From contig NZ_MTSZ01000005.1 in NCBI RefSeq assembly GCF_002118315.1, positions 124,001 through 188,000 of the forward strand: a DNA stretch of 64,000 bases, written 5' to 3'. The notes below the pieces were generated by a model. The model was not told the origin of the DNA, ran no database searches, and saw only the letters and a program-made list of their open reading frames with translations. This DNA comes from Kiloniella majae (lineage in GTDB: Bacteria > Pseudomonadota > Alphaproteobacteria > Kiloniellales > Kiloniellaceae). A program made the translations under genes and the position numbers. Below are positions 36,603-44,820 of the stretch, piece after piece; position 1 is the first letter of the stretch, and every line of letters begins with the position of its first letter.

Positions 36603-38351
36603 TTATTTTGAGCAAGTTAGCTCTTTAAAACCATCACAGCGATAGTTTGAACAAATTTCTTTTGAGCCCATGTTAATCGTCGGGAAAAGCGAGCCAATGT
36701 TGTCGTCTCTAACCCAGGCAACTGCTGTTTCATGGCCTTTTTTCTTGCACCATTCACGCGCAGCAGGCTCTCCGCAATTTGTTCCCGGCGTTAGACAATA
36801 ATTCAGGCGATAGGCATCAAAAACAGGAAACTCGTAAGTGGTTCCCCCTACCGAAGGACTCACAAAGCGTTCTGCAGTCTCCGTCGGCAAGCTCCCCTGC
36901 TCTGTAGAGCTACCAGAATTCAGAGGCTGGCTTTCAACATTTTCAGCAGGCTGTGCCTCGAATAGTTGATACGAAGGCGTAAAGAGCGGGTTCTCTGACT
37001 GTGATGTAATTGCCTGTCGCTCCAGCTCACCTTCTGTCGCCTGTGTCGGCTGAGGAATTAGCGCATCGTCACCAGCAGGTGTTATACCTGCCGCAAGCAA
37101 ATCTGAATCCGCCGAACTATAAGCAGGTGCTTGGAACGTCTCGGCTGGTGCCGGTGCGGTGAATACCTGAGGTTCGGGCGCAACAAATGTTTGAGGTTCC
37201 GGAGCGACAAATGTTTGAGGTTCCGCAGGTGCCGCTTGTGTTTGAGGTACCGCTTTTTGCACTGCAGCAGTTTGAGGGACTTCCACGCTCTTCTTGACAA
37301 CAGGAGCTTCTTGCGTTGAACCAGATTGTGGTGCAACAAAAGTCTGAGGTGCTTGTGACGCTGTCTTTGGTTGTTCTGCTACAGTTTGAGGCGTAACCGT
37401 CTTAGCTGGAGCTGGGACTGTTGCGTTAGCCACAACAGTTTTAGGTGATGTACTTGCGACAACTAACCCGGACAAGGCAGATGCCGGGCCAGATACATAC
37501 TCAACCTTCACAGAACGCGCGCGCCCTTTATATCCATAGTCGGCAAGGTTAAACTTGCGGATACTTTCCGCTTTAAAAGGAAAGGTAACGTGATTTCCCT
37601 GACAATCGGGAAAATCATACAAGGTCGCCCGTACACGGTGGCGAACAGATTGATAAGCCTGATCCATTGCTTCTGGATGCATAAAGACCAACTGATCACT
37701 ATCATTAAACCGGAACGTTCCACGCTCCCCGGCATAGGTCGTTGGGCCGACCAGATTTTGGCAATAGCCTGTACGCCCGTTATCCCAAGCAGGAATAAAG
37801 GCACGTCGGTAATTCAACTGTTCAAGAACATTTGCACAGCCACGACTATAGGTGTTTAAACGTTGCAACATAAGAACACCGGGCGGCGGCCCCATATCAC
37901 GACGATAGATGATCATGGATGAATAGGTATCATCTTGTGGCGCAGCCATTGAAACCGGCGCATCATTTACCCTCTTCAACGGGACAAGATCAGCTGATGG
38001 TCCCTGCCACAACAGGTGTGGTTCTTCCTTGCTACCCAAAAGAGGTGCGCAGGATTTGTCCGTTGTTTGAAACAAAGGACCCTGGAAAAACATCGCGCCA
38101 ACTTGCGAACCAAGTTTTAGGGATGAAACACGGCCCGAAAGATCACCAAGAGAAGGCACAAAAGAATAGAGTTGGTCGGCAGAGAGTTCAAAAACCTTCG
38201 CGGCACCAGCATACTCAAGCCCGTCAAAAGCAATAAGTTGATTTGGCGCTGGTTCGCCAGCCAAATCCTGAGCATGAACTTTTCCTGCCATAGAACTAAA
38301 ACCAGCCACAATAGCCACCATCGTTCCGGCAATACGCCCTAATGCTCTCAT
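36603..38351 (-). CDS. Large secreted protein: crystallin-like repeats, Pro/Gln-rich linker, Cys-rich C-domain
   Basis: 582 aa. Signal peptide ends near VHAQD (residue 28). Residues 38-105 (IAFDGLEYAGAAKVFEL, FVPSLGDLSGRVSSLKLGS) and 240-290 (ATLYDFPDCQGNHVTFPF, ARSVKVEY) resemble beta/gamma-crystallin Greek-key motifs. About 300-480 is low-complexity, Pro/Gln/Ala-rich, with near-identical repeats of PQTFVAPE at 378-405. The last 70 residues form a cysteine-rich module (NYCLTPGTNCGEPAAREWC ... ICSNYRCDGFKELTC) seen in other alphaproteobacterial exported proteins. Function is unknown; an extracytoplasmic structural or binding role is likely. RBS GGGGAAAGAAG precedes the ATG. Confidence 0.78.
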   Translation of the reverse strand: MRALGRIAGTMVAIVAGFSSMAGKVHAQDLAGEPAPNQLIAFDGLEYAGAAKVFELSADQLYSFVPSLGDLSGRVSSLKLGSQVGAMFFQGPLFQTTDKSCAPLLGSKEEPHLLWQGPSADLVPLKRVNDAPVSMAAPQDDTYSSMIIYRRDMGPPPGVLMLQRLNTYSRGCANVLEQLNYRRAFIPAWDNGRTGYCQNLVGPTTYAGERGTFRFNDSDQLVFMHPEAMDQAYQSVRHRVRATLYDFPDCQGNHVTFPFKAESIRKFNLADYGYKGRARSVKVEYVSGPASALSGLVVASTSPKTVVANATVPAPAKTVTPQTVAEQPKTASQAPQTFVAPQSGSTQEAPVVKKSVEVPQTAAVQKAVPQTQAAPAEPQTFVAPEPQTFVAPEPQVFTAPAPAETFQAPAYSSADSDLLAAGITPAGDDALIPQPTQATEGELERQAITSQSENPLFTPSYQLFEAQPAENVESQPLNSGSSTEQGSLPTETAERFVSPSVGGTTYEFPVFDAYRLNYCLTPGTNCGEPAAREWCKKKGHETAVAWVRDDNIGSLFPTINMGSKEICSNYRCDGFKELTCSK

Positions 38352-38566
38352 ACGACTTCTTTCCCCATTTCAAGCAGGCCCTATTTCAAGCAGAATAGTT
38401 ACCCACTTGGTCACCAAATTGATTCAAACACACTTTGTAAAAGTATTGGCAAAATAACAGGAAGATCAGGGAAAGAAAACCACCTTGATCGTCTCATTGA
38501 AATTCAAACAAAAAAACCGATAAAACCACACCAAAATCTTAGCTAAACAGATAACAAAAGATATAA

Positions 38567-38595
38567 AAAAACGGTCCGATAATCGGACCGTTTTT
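38567..38595 (-). terminator. Terminator after sodB
   Basis: A 14-bp stem AAAAACGGTCCGAT/ATCGGACCGTTTTT with a one-base formal loop (in practice CCGATAATCGG closes more loosely). On the minus strand it is followed by TTTTTT-rich sequence, 32 bp after the sodB stop. Confidence 0.88.
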
Positions 38596-38626
38596 CATGA
38601 ATGCCAATCAGAAATTCTGATCGCGA

Positions 38627-39232
38627 TTAACCGGCTTTTGAAAAGCGCTCAGCAACGTATTCCCAGTTAACAAGGCTATCAACAAAAGCCTTAACATAAT
38701 CTGGACGCGCATTGCGATAATCAATGTAGTAAGAGTGTTCCCAAACATCACAGCCGAGAAGCGCGTGACCACCAGTCACCAACGGGTTCTCACCGTTTGC
38801 TGTTTTGGTCACAGCAAGCTTGCCGCTGTCGTCCAGCACAAGCCAGCACCAACCGGAACCAAACTGTGTAACACCAGCATTTACAAAATCAGCTTTGAAC
38901 TGATCAACGCTACCAAAATCTTCGATGATCTTTTTTTCAAGTTCACCAGGAATTGCGCCGCCGCCATTTGGCTTCATCATGTTCCAGAACTCAATGTGGT
39001 TCCAGTGCTGTGCAGCATTGTTGAAAATGCCAGCTTTGGATGCATCACCAAAAGAGCCTTTAACGATCTCTTCCAGAGATTTACCTTCTAGGTCGGAACC
39101 TGCCAGTAGCTTGTTACCGTTCACAACATAAGCGTTGTGGTGTTTGTCGTGATGAAACTCAAGAGTTTCTGCAGACATATATGGTCCCAGAGCGTCATAA
39201 GCATATGGAAGGGCTGGTAATTCAAGAGCCAT
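38627..39232 (-). CDS. sodB: Superoxide dismutase, Fe-type
   Basis: 201 aa. The metal ligands are in LEFHHDKHHNAYV (His), AAQHWNHIEFW (His) and GCDVWEHSYYIDY (Asp, His). The Gln in AAQHWNH, with no Gln in TANGENPL, is the pattern of iron-type enzymes (manganese enzymes carry their outer-sphere Gln in the second place). There is no signal peptide, so it is cytosolic. It lies next to mntR and the Mn importer, all linked to metal and oxidative balance. A strong terminator follows. Confidence 0.95.
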   Translation of the reverse strand: MALELPALPYAYDALGPYMSAETLEFHHDKHHNAYVVNGNKLLAGSDLEGKSLEEIVKGSFGDASKAGIFNNAAQHWNHIEFWNMMKPNGGGAIPGELEKKIIEDFGSVDQFKADFVNAGVTQFGSGWCWLVLDDSGKLAVTKTANGENPLVTGGHALLGCDVWEHSYYIDYRNARPDYVKAFVDSLVNWEYVAERFSKAG

Positions 39233-39422
39233 GAGATTTCCCCAATTCTTTAGTTTCGTTTTCAGTGTTCGAATTTCTGCCGCACTTTAGCCCGTTTACC
39301 CCCTGTACCAAAAGCGAAAATCGCACCTATATGATTTTCAGTTCCGAATAACTAAAAAGAAAAGAAAAACTGCTCACAGATAAGTCAGGGGAGCAAACAG
39401 GAAATTAAAAAGAAAAAGCGGC

Positions 39423-39890
39423 TTATTTCTCGATTTTAAGTGTTAAAGCAGAAAGACATTCAAGTGTCTCTTCACTCACATGGTGTTCAACACCCTCGGC
39501 GTCAATCTCTGCCGTTGCATCACTCACCCCGGCGGCCTTTAAAAAGCGCACCACAATTTCATGTCGTCGGCGCGCAGCCTGTGCCAGAGCACGTCCTTCA
39601 TCTGTCAGAAATATTGATCGGTAAGGTTTTGAAATAACCAACCCCTCGCGCTGAAGGCGTTGGATAATTTTATTGACGGTCGCATGACTGACCCCCATAC
39701 GTTCCGCCAATTCAACAACACGCGCTTCACCGTTTGCATTGATCAAATCATCGATCAATTCAACATAGTCTTCGGCGACTTCTGTTTTATGGGCTTCGCG
39801 AACACGCTCAAACTTTGCTGCCTGTTGCTCAGCGTCTTCCAATTCTATATTCGCCTCAGGATTAGTCTCTGGGTCAGTCACTGATGTCAT
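39423..39890 (-). CDS. mntR: Manganese-responsive regulator MntR (DtxR family)
   Basis: 155 aa from ATG 39890. An upstream GTG 39983 adds 31 residues that run into the promoter region and look non-coding, so it was not used; neither start has a strong ribosome site. HTH at about 60-95 (VVELAERMGVSHATVNKIIQRL). The C-terminal dimerisation/metal part has ARRRHEIVVRFLKAAG and AEGVEHHVSEETLE, with the expected His/Glu ligands. It is divergent from mntABCD, whose promoter holds a palindrome that MntR probably occupies when Mn2+ is plentiful. Confidence 0.9.
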   Translation of the reverse strand: MTSVTDPETNPEANIELEDAEQQAAKFERVREAHKTEVAEDYVELIDDLINANGEARVVELAERMGVSHATVNKIIQRLQREGLVISKPYRSIFLTDEGRALAQAARRRHEIVVRFLKAAGVSDATAEIDAEGVEHHVSEETLECLSALTLKIEK

Positions 39891-40058
39891 GGACTTAAAT
39901 ATAACCTTCCGCCACTCATCTAATATTAACTCTGCGTTGCCCTTACTTACCTGAAAGAATCCCGGATGTAAAAGAGCAAGCACACTTAAACATCCACCAA
40001 AATCAACTTAAGATTATTACCTGCAAAATAAATAAGATAAGCTTGAAACATTATGCCG

Positions 40059-40087
40059 TTGACACCAAATGTAGCCTAGGCTACAAA
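40059..40087 (+). promoter_or_regulatory. mntA promoter with embedded MntR-type operator
   Basis: A perfect -35 TTGACA at 40059-40064 is followed after 17 bases by TACAAA at 40082-40087 as -10. The 16-bp perfect palindrome TGTAGCCTAGGCTACA (40070-40085) fills the spacer and enters the -10. A repressor bound there would block RNA polymerase. From memory it resembles MntR boxes of alphaproteobacteria; binding is inferred. Confidence 0.75.
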
Positions 40088-40178
40088 TTTACCTATCGGC
40101 ATCAAAGCCGTTATATTCAACCACGACTCGATTCTATCGCCATTAACGCCCCGAAGCAGACAGATTAAAAAGAAACTG

Positions 40179-41162
40179 ATGATGCTACTTAGATCCTTTA
40201 CTTTCATACCCAAGATTATCTTGGCAGCCGTTATTCTCATCGCTTCCAGCCAGTTAGCTCGGGCCGATAAACCTGTTATAGTTACAACTATTGCCCAGAT
40301 CGCAGATGTCGCCAGCCATATCGTTGGGGACAAAATGGAAGTCGACAGTCTCATGGGCGAAGGGGTCGACCCCCATACATATCGGATGAATAGATATGAT
40401 GTCGCTGCACTGACAAAAGCAGATATTGTTCTCTACAACGGCCTCTATCTGGAAGCTCAGATGGAAGATGCGCTGGAACGCATGGCGACAAAGAAACCAG
40501 TGGTTCCTTTGGCAGAAACAATCAACAAATCGCTGCTATTGACCAGTCAGGATTACGAAGACAAAAACGATCCCCATGTCTGGATGGATGTGCGTAAGTG
40601 GATGGCGGTCACAAGCCAGGCGCTCGACGTAATCAAAAAATTCGACCCTGCAAATGCTGATTTCTATGACAAAAATGCTGCGGAATACCTGATCAAACTT
40701 GAACAGCTCAATGGATATGTTGAAACCGTTCTCGCAAGTGTGCCTCAAAACGAACGTGTTGTTATCTCTGCTCACGATGCTTTCAACTATTTTGGCAAAG
40801 CATATGACTTTGAAGTTGTAGGTATTCAGGGCTTGAGCACGGCAAGTGAAGCTGGTCTGAAAAAAATAGAAAATCTGGTCGACCTGATCGTCACTCGTAA
40901 AATCAGAGCCGTCTTTGTCGAAAGTTCTGTTGCTGATCGCAATGTGAAAGCTTTGATCGAAGGTGCTAAAGCGCGTGGTCATAACATAACAATCGGCGGA
41001 ACATTGTTTTCAGATGCCATGGGGCCTGCGGGAACTTACGAAGGTACTTACATTGGCATGCTTGATCACAATGCAACTGTGATTAGCCGCGCCCTTGGTG
41101 GCGAAGCTCCTTTGGCTGGCATGAGCAAACAATTGACCTTGACGCAACACACAGCTAACTAA
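40179..41162 (+). CDS. mntA: Mn/Zn ABC transporter, substrate-binding protein
   Basis: 327 aa, ZnuA/TroA cluster A-I family. Signal peptide IILAAVILIASSQLARA, cleaved before DKP. The metal ligands are in GVDPHTYRMN (His), KNDPHVWMDV (His region), VVISAHDAFNYF and FSDAMGPAG (Asp). There is no long His-rich loop as in zinc-type ZnuA, and the gene is governed by MntR-type sequence, so manganese is the likely substrate. It is the first gene of mntABCD. Confidence 0.92.
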   Translation: MMLLRSFTFIPKIILAAVILIASSQLARADKPVIVTTIAQIADVASHIVGDKMEVDSLMGEGVDPHTYRMNRYDVAALTKADIVLYNGLYLEAQMEDALERMATKKPVVPLAETINKSLLLTSQDYEDKNDPHVWMDVRKWMAVTSQALDVIKKFDPANADFYDKNAAEYLIKLEQLNGYVETVLASVPQNERVVISAHDAFNYFGKAYDFEVVGIQGLSTASEAGLKKIENLVDLIVTRKIRAVFVESSVADRNVKALIEGAKARGHNITIGGTLFSDAMGPAGTYEGTYIGMLDHNATVISRALGGEAPLAGMSKQLTLTQHTAN

Positions 41163-41183
41163 GGCTGTATAGGAAATTTTCCG

Positions 41184-41996
41184 ATGATCGCGAAACTATT
41201 GAAACTACAACCGAGTACATCCCTCAGCACAGATGCTGCCAAGAAAGCCCCTTTGGCAATCGAAGGCCTTTCTGTTTCCTATCACCACAAGCCAGTGGTC
41301 TGGGATCTCTCGTTTGTTGCCCCAGAAAAGGGGTTGGTTGCGGTTGTCGGTCCCAATGGCGCAGGAAAATCAACCTTTATCAAAGCTGCTCTTGGTTTGA
41401 TCCCCAAGTTATCCGGGGAAATAACGGTTTATGGCAAGCCCGTGGACAAACAACGTAAACTTATTGGATACGTTCCTCAGCGGGGTAGCGTGGACTGGGA
41501 TTTCCCCGCCTCTGCATTGGATGTTGTCACCATGGGCCTTTATGGCGAGATTGGCTGGCTAAAGCCAGTTCGAAAAGGTCACAAGGAACAGGCCCTGTCC
41601 TATCTGGAAAAAGTTGGCATGGCCGACTTCGCAGATCGACAGATCGGGCAACTATCCGGCGGACAACAACAACGTGTTTTCCTTGCCCGTGCACTCGCAC
41701 AAGACGCATCGCTTTATTTCATGGACGAGCCTTTTGTCGGTGTAGATGCCGCAACGGAACGTGCCATTATTAACGTTTTGAAAAAGTTAAAAGACCAGGG
41801 GAAGACGGTAATCTGTGTTCACCACGACCTGCAGTCCGCACCGGATTACTTCGATCACGCGCTAATTCTCAATGTAAGGCCTGTAGCCTATGGTCCGATG
41901 CACGAAACCTTTACATCTGAAAACCTGCAACGTGCCTACGGTGGTCGTCTTGCACCTTCTGAATTGTCAGGACTGATGTCACTCGCAGGGCAGTGA
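41184..41996 (+). CDS. mntB: Mn/Zn ABC transporter, ATP-binding protein
   Basis: 270 aa. VVGPNGAGKSTFIKA is Walker A, GQLSGGQQQRVFLARALAQ is the ABC signature, and LYFMDEPFVGVD is Walker B. CVHHDLQSAPDYFDHALIL is the switch histidine region. It lies 21 bp after mntA. The order mntA-mntB-mntC-mntD matches the sit/mnt operons of alphaproteobacteria. Confidence 0.93.
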   Translation: MIAKLLKLQPSTSLSTDAAKKAPLAIEGLSVSYHHKPVVWDLSFVAPEKGLVAVVGPNGAGKSTFIKAALGLIPKLSGEITVYGKPVDKQRKLIGYVPQRGSVDWDFPASALDVVTMGLYGEIGWLKPVRKGHKEQALSYLEKVGMADFADRQIGQLSGGQQQRVFLARALAQDASLYFMDEPFVGVDAATERAIINVLKKLKDQGKTVICVHHDLQSAPDYFDHALILNVRPVAYGPMHETFTSENLQRAYGGRLAPSELSGLMSLAGQ

Positions 41997-42065
41997 TCTA
42001 GCCAGAACACTCAGCGTTAAATCCCCAGAACACATTAAAAACCAGAAAATGCCAAAGGCAAAATC

Positions 42066-43280
42066 GTGCTTCAGGAACTTTTTGAAATCCTAACTTTCCA
42101 AAGTGGGTACAACACGAATGTTGTCCTTCTCGGTGCTGGCTTACTGGGCACCGCCGGGGGAGTTGTTGGTGTCTTCTCTCTTCTACGCAAACGTGCCTTG
42201 ATCAGTGATGCGATCAGTCACGCAACCCTTCCCGGAATCACGCTCGGCTTTCTGGTTGCCCTTGCCCTGACCGGGACGGGGAAAAGCCTTCCTTTCCTTA
42301 TGATAGGTTCTACCCTAAGCGGCATTCTGGGCGTCTTATTGGTCCAATGGATCAAAGATAACACGCGCCTTCCTGAAGATTCAGCTATTGGTACTGTGCT
42401 GAGTTCCTTCTTTGGTCTGGGCGTCGTGTTGATGAGCTACATCCAAACCTTGAAAAGCGGGAGCCAGGCCGGTCTGGAAAGCTATTTACTAGGTTCAACA
42501 GCCAGCATGCTGCAAAGTGAAGCCGAAATGATTGCTATTTCAGCCCTTGTCATAACCGTGCTCGCTGTTCTGTTCATGAAAGAGTTTGGCTTGGTATGTT
42601 TCGATCCGGATTACGCAGCATCACGTGGTTGGGCCGTGAGTAAAATTGATCTTCTTATGATGGCCCTGTTACTTGCCGTGGTTGTCATTGGCCTTAAAAC
42701 CGTCGGCCTCATTCTAATCATTGCACTTGTTATTATTCCACCAGTTGCCGCCCGTTTCTGGACTGACCGTTTGGGCATTATGGTCGCGATCTCTGCCGTT
42801 ACTGGCGGGATGAGTTGTTATCTTGGCGCAGCCCTATCCGCGCTTACTCCAGACTTGCCTTCTGGAGCAACAATAGTATTGACCGCCACGGCCCTCTTTA
42901 CACTTTCGCTGCTCTTTGCTCCCAAACGAGGCATCATTGCAACCGCCTTAAGACAGTTCTCCTTCAGACTTAAAATCACACGTCGACGCGCTCTTTTATC
43001 CCTCGACAAAGGCCAAGAAAATCTGTCATTTCTGGCTTCATTACTGTTGAAACGTGAAGGTGTTTTGAACAGTGACCGGGCTTTGACGGAGAAGGGCAAA
43101 AAGACCGTAGTAACCATGTCCAGAGATCAAGCACTTTGGAATCAGTATCTCAATGACTACCCGGAAGAAGCTTTCGCTCAAAACCGCTGGTCACTTGCCA
43201 TGATTACCGACATTCTCCCACGCGACTTGATTAAAGAGTTGGAAATGTCAATTGACAGTCCAAAGAAGGAAATCGGCTAA
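42066..43280 (+). CDS. mntC: Mn/Zn ABC transporter permease with C-terminal DtxR-like tail
   Basis: 404 aa from GTG 42066. Residues about 1-290 form an ABC-3 permease with eight or nine spans (LRKRALISDAISHATLPGITLGF is the coupling-helix region). About 305-398 is an extra cytosolic domain: LTEKGKKTVVTMSRDQALWNQYL resembles the DtxR/MntR pattern LT..G......R.H.LWE.YL, and the end LPRDLIKELE matches the dimer helix. The His/Glu positions expected to bind metal are Gln, Asn and Thr here, so metal binding by the tail is doubtful. It overlaps mntD by one base. Confidence 0.88.
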   Translation: MLQELFEILTFQSGYNTNVVLLGAGLLGTAGGVVGVFSLLRKRALISDAISHATLPGITLGFLVALALTGTGKSLPFLMIGSTLSGILGVLLVQWIKDNTRLPEDSAIGTVLSSFFGLGVVLMSYIQTLKSGSQAGLESYLLGSTASMLQSEAEMIAISALVITVLAVLFMKEFGLVCFDPDYAASRGWAVSKIDLLMMALLLAVVVIGLKTVGLILIIALVIIPPVAARFWTDRLGIMVAISAVTGGMSCYLGAALSALTPDLPSGATIVLTATALFTLSLLFAPKRGIIATALRQFSFRLKITRRRALLSLDKGQENLSFLASLLLKREGVLNSDRALTEKGKKTVVTMSRDQALWNQYLNDYPEEAFAQNRWSLAMITDILPRDLIKELEMSIDSPKKEIG

Positions 43281-44245
43281 TGGATTTACCTCTCGCAGAT
43301 TTTCTACAAATAGATTTCCCGGCACTATTGGTTGCCTCTCTTGCAGGTCTCTGCTGTGGCTTGCCCGGCAATTTCCTTGTCCTAAGGCGTCAGAGCCTGA
43401 TTGGGGATGCCATGAGCCATGTCGTTCTACCCGGTATTGTTGTCGGCTACCTCTTGTCAGGAACGCTGGATACATTACCCATGCTCCTCGGCGCTTTGGG
43501 CGCTGCCCTGATATCCGCGCTCTTGATCGAAGTCATCCGTCGGCTTGGCAATGTGGAACCCGGCGCGGCCATGGGAGTGGTCTTCACATCTATGTTTGCC
43601 CTTGGCGTACTTATTCTGGAACAGACCGGTGCCTCAGGTGTTCACCTTGATGTGGAACACGCGCTTTATGGAAATCTGGAATCTACTCTCTGGTTCGGGC
43701 TGAATGACTGGTCTGATATTTTATCAGCAGATGGCCTGGCACAGATGCCGGGAAGTATCAGCAGGCTTGGCGGTGTCACCCTTGTTGTTCTGCTTGTCAT
43801 TATTCTCTTTTTCAAAGAACTGAAGATATCAACCTTTGATCCCGCCATGGCAACGTCCCTGGGCTTCAATGCCCGCTATATCAGCATCGGCCTGATCATT
43901 ATGACCGCAACCTCTGCTGTTGCCGCATTTGATGCCGTCGGATCAATCCTTGTCATAGCCATGTTCATCTGCCCCGCCGCAACCGCACGCATGTGGACAG
44001 ATAAACTAAGCTCCCAGATCATCCTGTCCTCTGTCGTCGCACTTTTATCTGGATGCCTGGGATATTTGATTGCCGCTTTTGGTCCCTTTTTAATCGGCGC
44101 GAACTATGCATTGAATGCAGCCGGCATGATTGCCGTTGTTGCTTTCCTGTTACAGGCTTTTTCAATGATTTTTGCCCCGAACCACGGGACGTTCGGGCGC
44201 TTCCTGAAGCAACGTAAAGCACTCCGGGAGCCCGCCGAAATTTAA
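43280..44245 (+). CDS. mntD: Mn/Zn ABC transporter permease, second subunit
   Basis: 321 aa, ABC-3 type permease with about nine spans. LRRQSLIGDAMSHVVLPGIVVGY is the coupling loop facing the ATPase. It is shorter than MntC and lacks the extra C-terminal domain. The stop/start TAATG joins it to mntC, so the two permeases are translated together and probably make a heterodimer. Last gene of the operon; no clear terminator follows. Confidence 0.92.
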   Translation: MDLPLADFLQIDFPALLVASLAGLCCGLPGNFLVLRRQSLIGDAMSHVVLPGIVVGYLLSGTLDTLPMLLGALGAALISALLIEVIRRLGNVEPGAAMGVVFTSMFALGVLILEQTGASGVHLDVEHALYGNLESTLWFGLNDWSDILSADGLAQMPGSISRLGGVTLVVLLVIILFFKELKISTFDPAMATSLGFNARYISIGLIIMTATSAVAAFDAVGSILVIAMFICPAATARMWTDKLSSQIILSSVVALLSGCLGYLIAAFGPFLIGANYALNAAGMIAVVAFLLQAFSMIFAPNHGTFGRFLKQRKALREPAEI

Positions 44246-44254
44246 ATTAAGTGT

Positions 44255-44725
44255 TTATTTCTTTAAAACGTTTTCAAGAACATCCAGCGCCTTATTGGTC
44301 AGGATGTCGATAAGAACAACATCGTCATCCACAATAACAAATCGACTGTTTGCGCGGCGCGGCAAGCTGCTTTGCAAATCATCAGGCAGATCACGCTTGG
44401 CTAGGCCCGGCGGAAGTGAACCTTTTTCATCCAGCTGCTTTTGCAATCCGGGGGGTAAAGCCTCCTTTTTAGCCAAACCGGGTGGCAGGCCTTTTTTCTT
44501 GCCCTTCCCTTTATTCTTCTTGTGATCTTGAGACGTCTGATCATCTTTACCGAAATAGCGGTTAATCACTGTCCGCTCGATTTCACTGATCACATCCTCA
44601 ATGGCTTGTTCTTGCGACGTTTGTGACGCGTAAGCGGGCGACAGAGAGACAAGTCCAACAGCGCCAAAACCAAGAACTGTTGGCACGATGGCCACAGCAA
44701 AACTTTTTCTGATTAGACGTTTCAT
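44255..44725 (-). CDS. CigR/RcnB-like exported protein with PPGLAKK repeats
   Basis: 156 aa. Signal peptide with hydrophobic core VPTVLGFGAVGLVSLSPAYA. The middle is basic and holds LPPGLAKKEALPPGLQKQL then SLPPGLAKRDLPDDL, the repeat pattern found in CigR-like proteins. The C-terminal RFVIVDDDVVLIDILTNKALDVLE is the RcnB-like strand region. Such small periplasmic proteins have been linked to envelope or metal homeostasis, but the role here is unknown. It is convergent with mntD (10 bp apart). RBS GAGG precedes ATG 44725. Confidence 0.8.
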   Translation of the reverse strand: MKRLIRKSFAVAIVPTVLGFGAVGLVSLSPAYASQTSQEQAIEDVISEIERTVINRYFGKDDQTSQDHKKNKGKGKKKGLPPGLAKKEALPPGLQKQLDEKGSLPPGLAKRDLPDDLQSSLPRRANSRFVIVDDDVVLIDILTNKALDVLENVLKK

Positions 44726-44820
44726 AACGCAACCTCATTTCTTGTTCGTTAAAGAACAGTATAAGCGAAAAGAGGCAAAAATTGGATCAGCGTAGATATA
44801 CGTAGCCGAGAAAATACAAG

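Noticed and set aside
37140-37230. Possible CRISPR or mobile repeat
   Set aside because: The repeated DNA is in frame and encodes PQTFVAPE-type protein repeats; spacing is not CRISPR-like.
39891-39983. N-terminal extension of mntR to GTG 39983
   Set aside because: The extra residues lack family similarity and occupy probable promoter sequence.
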